Assembly: GCA_002887195.1 (NCBI GenBank)
Contig: PJAB01000013.1
Location: 1 to 64,000 of the forward strand
Direction of reading: 5' to 3'
Source of the DNA: Chrysochromulina parva
Lineage: Eukaryota > Haptophyta > Prymnesiales > Chrysochromulinaceae
Length of the DNA: 64,000 nt
Part shown: in pieces, positions 47,287 to 57,818 of the stretch
Layout of the letters: every line of letters starts with the position of its first letter
Numbering within the stretch: position 1 is the stretch's first letter
Program-made: the position numbers and the translations under genes
Notes under the pieces: model-generated
The model's database searches: none
What the model saw: the letters and a program-made list of their open reading frames with translations, nothing else
Told to the model about the DNA's origin: nothing

Positions 47287-50038
47287 ATGGCGGTCGACAT
47301 GAACGGCAGAGCCCAATCATTGTTTGCCCCCGGGGCGCCGGCCCTTGTGGTCTCCTCACCGGCAGCGCTCATCATCGCCGCGAACGAGGCCTTCTGCGAC
47401 CACATTGGCTACGTGGAGGCGGAGCTACTGGGTCAGCCCTTGCGGCGTCTGCAGCCGCAGACCGTGTCGGGCTCGCTCATCAACGCTTTGCAAGCCCAAC
47501 AGGCTGGCTCGGGCTTCTCCGTGCACGAGGTGCACCTGCTGCGCAAGAGTGGGGCCGAGGAGCGCGCGACCATCCGCGCCTCGCCGCTGTACTGCATTGA
47601 GACGGGAGCGCTGCTGGGCTTCTCACTGCTGCTGTGCGCCTTCGCGCCCACGATAACTGGACCGACGACGGATTCGGCCGTAGCCTACGCCTCGCCGGTG
47701 ATGCCCGCCGCCTCCGTCGAAGGGTGCCGTAACGTGGCGCCTTCGGTGCTGCGCCTACTGCAGATTGGGGGGGACGAAGCGTGGGAGGCGCCCGCGCGCG
47801 CACACATCGAGGCCACGGCGACCGTCCGCATCGACGCCGCCGCCGCCGCTGCAGTCGCCGAGCGGCAGGCCGGTCACGCCGCCGACTTCGGCGCGAGTGA
47901 CGACGACGGGAGTGGCGACGAAGGCGACGGCCGGAACGGCTTGCCGCTGCCGCCGCTGCCGGTGAACGAGGCGACGGCGCGCGCGGCGTGGTCGGTGCTC
48001 TGCGCCTCGGTGCTGCAGAAGAGCATGTTCAGCAACGTGCTCATCACGCGCCAGCCCGCACCGGATGAGCTCCCTTCAAGGGCGCGCAGCGCATCGGTAC
48101 GACGAATGCAGGTTCAAGACCCAGGACACTACATCTGGCACGTGAGCCCTGGGCTCGAGCAGCTGCTTGGCAAGATGGCCGACGACCTGATCGGGCAGGA
48201 CGTGAGCGCTCTGAGCGCGCCGCGAACCGCACCGTCCTCGCTCCCGAACCAAGGTTGCATCCCCTGCGGCAGCAGCAACTCGTGCGACAGCGGCTCCAGC
48301 TGCAATGGCTCCTGCGGCAACGGCAACGACTCTACCGGCACGCCGGATGAGGGCAGCCAGCACGGCTGCATTGCGGCCGATGCGGTGGGGTCGTTTGCGT
48401 CCTCGTCGCCGCTGCGCGAGCTCTTCGAGGCGGTCGCGGCACAGCGCAACTGCCTCATTGAGGTCATCCTGCCGAGTGAGAGCGGTGCACCTCTCTTCTG
48501 CCTGGCGTACGTACTGCCCCTTGCATGCAAGGGTCCACGCGCCTCGTCGGTGATGGTCGGGTTCCTCGACGTGCACCGCTCGCTTCCGTACATGCAGCGG
48601 CACATGGAGGCTCGAGGCTTCGGCGACTGCGACCTCTACACGTTTGTCAAGTTTTCGCTGCTCAATTGCCTCATCACGGACCCGTCGGTGCGCACGGCCG
48701 ACCCGTTGCATCGCAACCCGATCGTCTTCGCCTCCGCGGGCTTCGGCGTCATGTGCGGCTGTGCGCCGCACGAGGTGATGCACCGCAACTGCCGCTTCCT
48801 ACAATCGCCCTCCTTTGTCGAGTCGAAGCCAGGCGTGGACGCAAGCTTCCCACAGCATGAGGCCGTCGCGCACATGTCCGCCGCCCTCGACGCTCGGCAC
48901 GAGTCTCTCACGTACCTGCACAACTTCCGCAAGGACGGCTCGCCCTTTGCGAATCTGCTCTTCATGACCCCAATCCTCGACCGCGCGGGTGGCGGCGTCC
49001 TCTTTTGGGTCGGCGTGCAGCACCCGATGGGCGAGCCACCATCCCAGGCCGGCCAGCACGGCTATGCTCCCGTGTCGGTCGCCCAGGCTGACCTGCTCGC
49101 GCAGCTTCGCTCGTGTGGCAGCGCGCTGCACGCGGTCCAGCTGCAGGAGCTGTACGGCTCATACACGGCGCTGGCGCAGCGCACGGCGCTCCTCATCCAC
49201 TCGGCCGACGGCGCGGCGACGACGATGTGCCGCATGTGCGAGCACAACGTGCTGACGGACTCGATGCAGTCGCACATGCAGTACTGCAAGATTGTCACCC
49301 AATGCAAGACGATCGCCGCGTGCTCGGATACGACCCTCGCGCGCCAGCTGGTGAAACTCAACGCGGCCTCGAATGCGTCTGCCATCTTCGGATCGGGTTC
49401 CACACCCGCGGCGCTTGTGGTCGACCTGCTGCGCAACTACACGACTGTCCTGCTCGCGATCACCGCAAGCACCACCACGCTGCCCATCCTGAGCACACTC
49501 CCCGTCGAACTCGACCGGCTGGTGGCGGCGGTGGTGCAGCCCGCCACGGCCTCGATCTGGGCCGACATTCGCGCGGCGGGGCAGCGCAAGGTGGCGGCGC
49601 TGCAGCATGCTTACTCGTGGGCGGTCGACGTGCAGGCGACGATCGTGCACATGCCCACTTCGGACCCGCTCTCGCAGGGCCAGCCCCCTTGCCTCGCGGA
49701 CTTTGAGATGGTCAAGGAGATCCAGCGCGGCTCGCATGCGACAGTCTGGCTCGTGCGCAAGCGGCAGACCAAGGACGTCTTCGCGATGAAGGTCATCGAC
49801 AAGCGGAGTGGCCGGCTGAACCGGCTCCAGACAGAGCGCAAGGTCCTCTTCCTCTGCTCGTCCCCCTTCGTGGTCAAGACCTTCTTCGCCTTCGAGGACC
49901 CGGACGCTCTGTACCTGGTCATGGAACGGCTGCAGCAGGACTGCAAGCACGTGCTGCAGGTGCACGGCGCGATGAGCGAGCAGCACGCGCGCCCTGTGCT
50001 CGCAGACCTGCTCCTCGCCCTCGAGCATTTGCATGCTT

Positions 50039-50073
<35 letters not shown>

Positions 50074-50961
50074 ATGCTCCTCGATCCCGCGGGCCGGCTC
50101 AAGCTCGCGGACTTTGGGCTCTCGCACATCATGGCGCGCCAGTCGGTGCGCGCCGACGACATCGCCAAGGATCCGTCGATCGTGGGCACGCCGTTCTACA
50201 TGGCGCCCGAGACCATCCGTGGCAAGGCCCGCTTCTTCGAGGCAGCCGCGGACTGGTGGTCGTTTGGCGTGATCTTATACGAGTTCCTGCTCGGCTTCCC
50301 GCCCTTCCAAGGCGCCAAGGTGGGCGAGATCTACCGCGCCATCCTCTCGCTCACCTTCGCGGCACCCATCGCCAACTGCGCAGTCTCGCCCGAGAGTGCT
50401 GATCTCATCTCGCGCCTGCTCGTGGCCGACCCGCGCTACCGGCTCTTGGGCGCCATCGCGGTCATGTCACACCCCTTCTTCGCCCCCATTGACTTTCAGC
50501 GCCATGCCCTCTCGGCGGGGCACGTTGGGCCGCCACCCATGCCGGCGCAGCCACTGAGCATACCTCACTCGCTCCATCACTCACATCACTCCCTCCACTC
50601 CCTTGCTGCGGCGGGCGGCTCGCTGCCCGCACGCGGGCTGCCTTCGCCCTATCCCCCCCTGCCGCCGTACCAGCGCAACGGCTCCGGAGGTTCGTTTCAC
50701 AAATCAACGCTCGATCAGGTCGTCTCCGCAGACGGCGTCGCGCGTTCGACTGTGGGCAGCGTGGGTTTTGAGTCGGAGCGCTCAGCTGCCTCGACGACGC
50801 TCGTGGAGCTCGCGACAGAGCATAATGAGTCACACACTTCCCATCTGGACAACCTGATGGGCCTCAACGCCTCATCATGTGGTGCAGGCTACGAGCGCTG
50901 TGAGCGCCCGTCGCACGGCACCCTCGTCACGGGGATCGAGCCGATGCAAAGCGGTCACTGA
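47287..50961 (+). CDS. PAS-LOV-zinc finger-AGC kinase (Rim15/IRE/MAST-like)
   Basis: This 1224-aa protein is intronless. A first PAS domain spans about residues 10-120 (ALIIAANEAFCDHIGYVEAE). A LOV domain spans about 460-580: HRNCRFLQS with Cys502, then HNFRKDGSPFANLLFMTPI and FWVGVQ, so all the usual flavin-binding Asn and Gln residues are present. A C2HC finger at 648-667 (CRMCEHNVLTDSMQSHMQYC) resembles the one in plant IRE and fungal Rim15 kinases. The kinase domain, from about residue 800, has HRDLKPEN (922), ADFGLS (942), GTPFYMAPE and ADWWSFGVILYEFLLGFPPF. The order PAS-finger-kinase is Rim15-like; a photoreactive LOV is extra. Blue light would regulate phosphorylation (inferred). The C-terminus is His/Pro/Ser-rich. 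Confidence 0.9.
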
Positions 50962-52114
50962 GGAGAGGCAGGCGGCCTGTGGAATCTGCATGCGTCAGGG
51001 AGGTACCCGAGAGAACGAGAGGAGGAGGCAAGGCGCCGGTGAGAGGAGGGGAGTTCAAGCAACGTTGCTGCTCGTGGTGGAGGATCGATGGAGGATGGTT
51101 GTGACGTGATCTCGGCGGGGCTCTATCTTCAGAGTTGACCACGCTGCAGAATGGACGCTACATGCCGTCTCATGTTTACATTAAGTATGCGGTACAGTGT
51201 TCAGTGTATGTCCTATGTGTTGTAACGCCATTCCCGGAGTAACGACCCGTCAGGACGTCCTCAGTCTTCACAGGACCGGACGGAGGAGGTGTCACGCGGG
51301 CGGGTCATCCCGTTAACCGTACTACCCTCTACCCCGGGGGCATCAGCGGGGAGCACCCCGCGCGCCGCGTCCGCTCAGGGTCACCGCTATCGTTCAAGGA
51401 TCAAGCACGATCGCACGGGCGCGCATCACAAGGACCGCGGTCTAAGGACCGTCGCGCGCGACGGGAGGTGGCACGCGCAAGGCACGCGCCCCACGCGGGC
51501 GGTCATAGGAACATCCTAGCGTCAGTATTGGGTATTGCTCGAGGTATTGCGGGATTGCATGCGCTGGCGTGGATTGTTCCAGGATCGTGCGTCATGCCAC
51601 ATGCGGACTTTGACTATCACCAACACCGTATACGTTACTCGGTCTCTTGTCGGGCGGGGGCCTGCGCACCCTCGGGGACCAACGACGAACAACACGCGGC
51701 CTCCGAGCGGGGCCGGGCGCGGCGCGGATGCGCCGCCCACACGGACCGACAGCGACAGTCACGCGCGGCGGCGCCGGTGCGCCGCGCCGGCGCATGAATC
51801 GCGCCCACAGAGAGAGCGGGTGACGCGTCTGACGTCTGTTGACTGTCGCGTGCACCTCATCGCTAGTCATATAGAAGATAACGACGGGGGCGTGGCAGAG
51901 CCAAAAAAGAAAGACCCGACCCGTGCCCAAGGGCCCGAGTGCGAGGCCGGCAAGGGCTTAAAAGGGCGACGCCAGGCGAAATAGCAAAAGAGTGACGCGA
52001 ATAAGGCAATCACGTACGGACCGTACAGGCCCGTTCTCTCGCGTCTCCGCTCTGACACGCTCTCTCTCGACTCTCCCCTGGTACCTGTCCCCCGGCCCGC
52101 AATACAATTGACTG
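50962..52114. other. Intergenic region
   Basis: These 1153 bases lie between convergent 3' ends. A frame of 149 codons at 51535-51984 has Arg-rich, low-quality composition and no family, so I do not call it. I see no RNA gene or mobile element. Confidence 0.45.
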
Positions 52115-53137
52115 TCATCTTGACAGTGGGAGCGTGCCTAGTAGGATGACGACGGGTATCGGCGCTGTATCCGAAACGGCGTCACCGCCGTTGCTCGTCA
52201 TCAGACGCCTTCCTATCTCTTCGCACTCGGCCTCATGAACGGTTCGAAGAACTTGCCATTGCCAACCAAGCGCTTCTGCGCTGGCCATCCAGCCATTGCG
52301 TAGAAACCTTGAGTGGGGCTGGTTTGGCTGCATATAGTCTGCACACGCCAGGAGCACCACAGCTGGCGCCGAGCTTGCCTCACCATCGTGAGCTCCATAT
52401 GCGAGTGCTGTCATGCTCGCCAGCAGCGCCAGGTGGTCAGCATCTCCGTAGGTAATGTCGCAGCCCAGGATAACGTCGAAACGTCTGCCGGGCGCGGCGG
52501 CAAGCACGGAGCTGGCCTCTTCGGCGTCACCCCAAGTAAGGGCAGAGACCGTTGGGATCCTTGTTGAGCACCTCTTTTCGGCCCAAGGGCTCGGCCGCGG
52601 CTCTTGGCTGAGTAGATTTATGTTCAAGCCCACGTTGAGGTGAAGAAGCGGAAGCTGTTCTGGCACGTCGGTGAGCGTCACGTCACATCCGAGCTTGAAG
52701 TTCAGGGCCAGCCCCACAGAGCCACACCCAGCACCCAGCTCACACACCCTCGTGCCATGTGAAAGGAGACTACAGGCCGGTGAGCAAAGGTGATCGATAA
52801 AGATTGCAGATGCAAACCACATTCGCCCTCCAGTCTTGTCGCAGCCGAGTCTTGGGCACCATTCAGTAGGGTTGGTGTAGACGGAGGCTCCGCAAGACTT
52901 GAAGAGTTGCAACTGGCCTTTGGCTGCCAGAGCGAGAAGCGGCAGGAGCAGCTCGGGAGCACAGCACCCTGACGCGACTGCTGCAGCCGCACTCAGATCA
53001 GCCTGTGACATACATTGCGATGAAAATATCCATCCTGAGCGTCCGCCGACAGACTCGAGGTGAAGCCCGGTTTGCTCGACATGGGCGCGCTCCATGTTCG
53101 ATGATCCATTTTGTTTTCCGCGTATCCGATCATCCAT
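52115..53137 (-). CDS. METTL21-like protein methyltransferase
   Basis: The protein is 340 aa and has the class I SAM-methyltransferase core: TRVCELGAGCGSVGLALNF (motif I, near residue 130), VTLTDVPEQLPLLHLNVGLN (motif II and post-I, as in METTL21/EEF1AKMT enzymes), and RFDVILGCDITYGDADHLAL in the position of the family's D-x-x-Y catalytic segment. A tryptophan (TGGRMWFAS) comes before motif I, as in the W..(S/A) start of this group. It probably methylates lysine on a chaperone or translation factor; the substrate is not evident. An N-terminal extension of about 100 residues has no recognised motif. Confidence 0.82.
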   Translation of the reverse strand: MDDRIRGKQNGSSNMERAHVEQTGLHLESVGGRSGWIFSSQCMSQADLSAAAAVASGCCAPELLLPLLALAAKGQLQLFKSCGASVYTNPTEWCPRLGCDKTGGRMWFASAIFIDHLCSPACSLLSHGTRVCELGAGCGSVGLALNFKLGCDVTLTDVPEQLPLLHLNVGLNINLLSQEPRPSPWAEKRCSTRIPTVSALTWGDAEEASSVLAAAPGRRFDVILGCDITYGDADHLALLASMTALAYGAHDGEASSAPAVVLLACADYMQPNQPHSRFLRNGWMASAEALGWQWQVLRTVHEAECEEIGRRLMTSNGGDAVSDTAPIPVVILLGTLPLSR

Positions 53138-53385
53138 CTTTCCGAATTTGGTCGCAAGACATTATTATAAAATGTTCTGGGGACTTCGCAAACACAAGAG
53201 ATTGTGACTCCAGCACGCCCGCATCCCCGGCCCCGTCTCACGATATTATTTGGATCTGCTACTGGTCTGTGCACTGTGTGCTTTGCTGTTTGCTTCGGAG
53301 GACAGAGGAGAGAGCGACAAGGCCGAGAGGCACTCAGTGCTCGTTGGGCGCACGCGTCATACAGACCACGCGTCGCATTGGGCGA

Positions 53386-55401
53386 CTACAAGATCTCCTC
53401 AGCGAGCCGCCGCCCGTAGCCGCCGCCACTCGACTCGAACTTACGCTCGCCGCTGCTGCTCACAAACTTTTTGATGCGCTTGCCGTCGAGCTCCGCGACG
53501 AACACGGCCACGCGCACGCCCCCGTCGGCGAGGGCGCTGCGGTTGGCCGTCGCGCCTGCATGCGCGACGCTGTGCTGGGCGCCCTGGGGCATCTTCGCGG
53601 CCTCGAGGGGCAGTACGAGCGCGTCGTGCGGCCATAGGAGAGGGCCGCCCACTTGCGCGATGTCACAGCCCGAGGGCGTTCGCAGCACGACGCCATCGCC
53701 CTCGGTCACCACAAAGAGGTCAAGAGTCGCATGGTACGCGATCGAGGACACGTGACGCGCGTAGACGGCGCGCTCGAGCCCGGTGGCGACACGCGAGAGC
53801 CACGTGGCCTTGTGCGTCCCATTCGTGTAAAAGACCTGCACACGAGAGTTCTCGCGGTCTGCAACGTACACGTCGCCGCGCTTGTCGATGACGATCGAGT
53901 GTGGCACGCGGAACTGCCCGTCCGCATTCCCAACGGTTCCGAACTCACGGAGGTACGTGCCGTCGTACCGGTAGACTGCCACGCGGCTGTTGCCGTACCC
54001 GTCCGCCACGAACACCTCCTCCGTCTGTGCGTTGACCGCCACATCCGTCGGCTTGTCGAACTGCGTGGCAGAGCGACCCCTCCCGGCGCCAAGTGTGAGC
54101 TCCACGACGTCGCGCGTCGGGTCGATGCGAAAGATGCGGTGCTGCGCGACGTCGGTCGCCCAGAGCTTACCGTGGTGGTCGATCGAGAGGCCGTGGGGCA
54201 CGGTGAACACATTGCGGCTTAGTTTCTTCGTGATCGCGCCCAGCAGGGAGAAGGCAAGGATCGCAGGCTGCTGGATAAGTGCAGAAGACACGAAGGTGTT
54301 GCCCGAGCGATGAAAAGCGTAGAGCGTGTTGGTGGCGTCATCGAAGGCGAGGCCCGTGATCTGACCGATGCTCGGGGCAGGCAGTCCGGTGCAGGCAGCA
54401 TCGAAGGCCGCGCTCACACTATTGTCGACCTCGAGCGCCTCTGTGCCGCAGGCCAGCCGCAGCCCATCTGTGGCCATTAAGTACTGGTTGCACATCTCGT
54501 GGGTTCGCTCATCGGCGCCGAGGTACGTGATGTGGTCCGTGATGGCGGTGGCGTCGTAGTTGCAATGGAGCAGCAGCGCGTCGCCCGTGCTGAGCGGGCG
54601 CGTCTCGGGCAACAGCCGGAAGATTTGAGGCTGCTGCGCCGAGATGAAGCCCAGCTGGGGCAATGGCTGCCCTTCGCGATCAAAGTGCTCCGAGTAGATG
54701 TCGCGCGCGAGGCGGTGCGCGTGGTTGCGCCACGCGACGGCGACGCCGCCGTGCGCCACGCGGCACGCGACGCACTCGTCCATCTTGACGAGCGGCGGTA
54801 CCCGCAGACGCCAGCTCGCCATCAGCTGCACGTCGAGCGGCTTCTTTGGCGCCGTCGGGCCAAAGTACAGATGCACGCCTGACGAGTCGTGCACGGGCGC
54901 CGGCGCGAGCTGCTGGTAGTGTATTTGCAGCGCGAACCACTCGTAGCTCGTGCCCGGTCCGATCGCAAAGCCAAGGTCGTCCGCGGCCTCCGCAAAGTCC
55001 AGGCCAATCGGCGTCGTCTGGCCCGTGCGCGCCCACGCGTAGACGATCTGGCCCTGGTTGCACATGGGCGAGTTGGCGCGCTGTAAGGTCCTGCTTGAAC
55101 GGCTCCCCTTCCCGGCGAACATGATCATGTGGTGCACGATCTCCATGTTCACCTCCGGCTGCAGCCGGCGCAATGAGCGAGCACCCGACGGCGGCACGTA
55201 GGGGCCGAAGCACGTCAGGTGGACGCCGCTCGGAATGGCATCACCGACGGCAGCCACCTTGAGCTCCATGGATCCCAGGGAACGTCCATGGACCATGGAC
55301 CCATTGAGCGAGTCAGCCGCGACCTGAGAGAGAGACCCGTTGAGAGAGGTCGCGGCTGAGGCCGCCAGAGCCGAGGCTGTGACTTTCGCTACAAGGGTCA
55401 T
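53386..55401 (-). CDS. PAM: Bifunctional peptidylglycine alpha-amidating monooxygenase
   Basis: The protein is 671 aa from 55401. The frame runs back to 55596, but through the repeat region described at 55451. A signal peptide (LVAKVTASALAASAA) is followed by the PHM domain with all copper ligands in order: HHMIMFAG (residue 87), QIHYQQ (160), NHAHRL (226) and EMCNQYLM (303). The PAL domain then has NHL-type beta-propeller blades (VPHGLSIDHHGKLWATD, FDKPTDVAVNAQTEEVFVAD, VPHSIVIDKRGDVYVADREN). PHM hydroxylates the C-terminal Gly of secreted peptides and PAL cleaves it to the amide. Both activities on one chain means amidated peptides are made in the secretory pathway. No C-terminal membrane span is seen. 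Confidence 0.93.
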   Translation of the reverse strand: MTLVAKVTASALAASAATSLNGSLSQVAADSLNGSMVHGRSLGSMELKVAAVGDAIPSGVHLTCFGPYVPPSGARSLRRLQPEVNMEIVHHMIMFAGKGSRSSRTLQRANSPMCNQGQIVYAWARTGQTTPIGLDFAEAADDLGFAIGPGTSYEWFALQIHYQQLAPAPVHDSSGVHLYFGPTAPKKPLDVQLMASWRLRVPPLVKMDECVACRVAHGGVAVAWRNHAHRLARDIYSEHFDREGQPLPQLGFISAQQPQIFRLLPETRPLSTGDALLLHCNYDATAITDHITYLGADERTHEMCNQYLMATDGLRLACGTEALEVDNSVSAAFDAACTGLPAPSIGQITGLAFDDATNTLYAFHRSGNTFVSSALIQQPAILAFSLLGAITKKLSRNVFTVPHGLSIDHHGKLWATDVAQHRIFRIDPTRDVVELTLGAGRGRSATQFDKPTDVAVNAQTEEVFVADGYGNSRVAVYRYDGTYLREFGTVGNADGQFRVPHSIVIDKRGDVYVADRENSRVQVFYTNGTHKATWLSRVATGLERAVYARHVSSIAYHATLDLFVVTEGDGVVLRTPSGCDIAQVGGPLLWPHDALVLPLEAAKMPQGAQHSVAHAGATANRSALADGGVRVAVFVAELDGKRIKKFVSSSGERKFESSGGGYGRRLAEEIL

Positions 55402-55877
55402 GGTTGTTTGGTGCTGCAGCGACCTCGGAAAAGTCCCGGGGGGCTCGGTACCGGTAAAAAGACACCGGGGGGCGCCGGGACACACACGGGACACACGGGA
55501 CACGCGGACGCACATAGCTCGGTACCGGTAAAAAGACACGGGGGGAGCCGGGACACCCTCGGGACGCGCGGACGCACAAAGGCACTCGGACCACACAGAC
55601 GAACCTCACAACCATCCAAACCCACCAACAACACACACCCCGCAGACGTCACCGGTAAAAAGACACCGGGGGGAGCTCGGTACCGGTATGAATACAGAAG
55701 CATCTTTCGCAATAGTAGGACTGGGAACCCGGGGTCCTAGGGTAGGAATTTCCTATACTAGGGGTCCGTCTGGGGACACCCTCGTCGCCACGCAGTCCTC
55801 CGTGCCTGCAGCGAGCGTTTCCTCCTCACCCAACTCATACGCAACTGCTGCCCCCTACCGCAGCTCTCTTTTCAATC
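55402..55877. other. Repeat-rich divergent promoter region
   Basis: This gap between the PAM gene (-) and the small plastid-protein gene (+) holds three copies of a hairpin-forming repeat (55451, 55525, 55652) with GGGACACACGGG-type spacers, then an AT-richer part with CT-rich sequence just before the ATG at 55878. Confidence 0.6.
55451..55672 (+). repeat. Dispersed hairpin repeat, three copies
   Basis: CCGGTAAAAAGACACCGG occurs at 55451-55468 and 55652-55669, and with one base missing at 55525-55541. CCGGT and ACCGG can pair around an 8-base loop. Two copies are preceded by GGTA or GCTCGGTA. The copies are followed by GGGGGAGC-type and GGGACACAC-type sequence. A fourth copy is at 61176. Confidence 0.85.
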
Positions 55878-56265
55878 ATGATGTACCGCATCGTTGCCCT
55901 CGCTGCCATGCTCTTCGTCGGGTGCGCGCGGCGCGCGCTCGCTCCGAGCCGATGCGCGCACTCGCTCCTGCCTGTTGTTCGACGGTGTCCAACTCACGTT
56001 AGCCTATTCTCGTTTCATGCGCAGGTCGTCGGACGCGTTCGTCGCGCCCACGTCCGCTCTCGCGTCGTCTGTCGCTCGCACTGATGCCATCACCATGATG
56101 GCTGCGGCGAAGAAGAAGGCGCCTGTGAAGAAGGCGGCGCCCAAGAAGGTCGTTGCTAAGAAGCCCGCGAAGAAGGTGGCCCCGAAGAAGTCCTCGAAGT
56201 CCTCGGGCAGCCCCAGCCTCCTGGTGAAGAAGGCGGGCTACGACTGCTTCCTCAACCGGAAGTAA
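55878..56265 (+). CDS. Small plastid-targeted Lys/Ala/Pro-rich protein (histone H1-like tail)
   Basis: Two exons, 55878-55921 and 56025-56265, with a 103-nt GT-AG intron give 94 aa. The splice makes MMYRIVALAAMLFVG joined to SSDAFVAPTSALASSVART, a signal peptide followed by a Phe-led transit peptide with the AFVAP motif typical of red-lineage secondary plastids. The mature part (MMAAAKKKAPVKKAAPKK and on) is Lys/Ala/Pro-rich like the tail of histone H1 or bacterial H1-like proteins, and ends SPSLLVKKAGYDCFLNRK. The basic tail suggests binding to plastid DNA or another acidic partner, but this is inference. It could also be a small stromal or thylakoid protein. Start and splice are supported by the targeting pattern. 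Confidence 0.72.
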
Positions 56266-57818
56266 ACGAGCCTTGTTGAGCTGCGCTGCTTGGGCCCGGC
56301 ACGGCCAGATTACATCCATGTTCATCGCATGCCGCCCTCATGACATCATACCGAACTAGCGGCATGAGCACGGCACTCGGCGAGCCGAGCACACCCATCA
56401 TGAAACGTAACCATATAATTCCCCTTGTGTTGTCAATTTATGTGTGCGTTCGTGTAAGCTGTAACGCGTGAAAAGTGGTTTACACGATCTGTCTCGCGCT
56501 GTGCATGACAGCATCGCATCAGAGCGGGTGAGCCAGGTACATACCACGGCGATTACCGCTGTGAATGAAACGGCGCCGCCGCCGCGTGCCGGCCGACGAC
56601 TCCCTCCTCTGACCTCTCCCGCGCGGCCCCCGCGCCAGATGCGCCCGCATGCCGCCGCGGCGCCCTAGGGCCGCGCCCCGGGGCGTATACTGTTGCGCAC
56701 ACGCGTGTGCGAATCATGCCATTTTAGGGTTTGAGGGGTCCCGTGACTTCGCATGTGGGGGTGTGATTTCACAGGGGACTGTGATTTCACGCCCGAGGGC
56801 GTGATTTCACAGGGGGGTGTGATTCACGCCCGAGGGTGTGTTTCCATGGCTTCTCAAAATCATCGCCCGGTCCCTCCTGCTCCTTGTGTGATTTCACACG
56901 CGCTTCTGTGAATTAACTGTGAAATCACCCCCCAACGCTGAAAACGCACCCTACTGACGAATTTCATGATGCGCGATCATGGTAACCGTACGGGCCGGTC
57001 GCAACAGGTCGGAATACGGACGAACCGACAAACCGAGCGCGCGTGCTGGGGCCCGTCTTAACGACGTACGGGCGAGACCCCAGTCCCAGTACCCAGACCG
57101 AGAGGCAGCGCGCCTGAAGATCGGATAAAAGCATGAAGAATCTTATATAATCTATATTCTACGGAGATTTACGACCGGTAGACCTAGTGACGAAACACCC
57201 TGGTTGCCTAATAAAGAGATGACGAAACCCTGCGAGGTCAGTGACGAAACTTCGACGAACCTCTATATCGAAAATAACCGAGACGCCTCCCCGCTGCCCC
57301 CTAGTAGTTAGAAACAGGATAACACGCCCCGCTCGGGTCCGGTCTATGAGGCCGCGCGCCCGGACCGAGCATCCCTGCCCCCCGCCCTAACTGTTGTACG
57401 CCACAACTGTGGCGACACGACCCGTGAACAGCTGAACACGTACACCGACCCCATGACGTGCAGAGCCACAGAAGAGTGGGGGGTTGAAGGCTGGGGGGCA
57501 ACGCCGAACGCGCGAGACCAATCTCAACCCGAACACTCTTGTTGGTCGCGTGTGTGAGAGCTGGCTGAGTCTCGGTCTCGGTTCTGTGGCGTCTGGCTCG
57601 CCGACCGGAAACACCCAAATCAGCACTACGACTGCTCATGCTGCGATCATGCCCTATCATGCCGTGCGAGATCAACTTGCGATAGGCATGGCCGGCAGCT
57701 GGCCAACACCGCCACGCTAGCCACCAGCGCCGCCCCATGCCAGATACCATCGATATCATCGATACCATGATCGTCGTCGCAGCTGCCTGAGCTTACATTC
57801 GGCGCGCACAATCCGCGA
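56266..57818. other. Long intergenic region with clustered GTGATTTCAC motifs
   Basis: This is the largest gene-free gap (1553 bases), between convergent 3' ends. It contains the GTGATTTCAC cluster at 56763-56928 and three (A/T)GTGACGAAAC-like strings near 57187, 57221 and 57241. Frames up to 155 codons on the minus strand (57301-57768) do not look like protein. I see no rRNA or tRNA. Confidence 0.5.
56763..56928. repeat. Cluster of GTGATTTCAC motifs
   Basis: Copies are at 56763, 56781, 56801 and 56888, with a one-base-shorter form at 56819 and the reverse complement GTGAAATCAC at 56919. Between them CGCCCGAGGGCG or CGCCCGAGGGTG occurs twice. The arrangement is too ordered to be chance, but its role is unknown. 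Confidence 0.75.

Noticed and set aside
51535..51984. Plus-strand frame of 149 codons
   Set aside because: Arg/His-rich, no motif, in a gap between convergent genes; not distinguishable from chance in GC-rich DNA.
55402..55596. N-terminal extension of the PAM frame
   Set aside because: It translates the dispersed hairpin repeat; a normal signal peptide starts at 55401.
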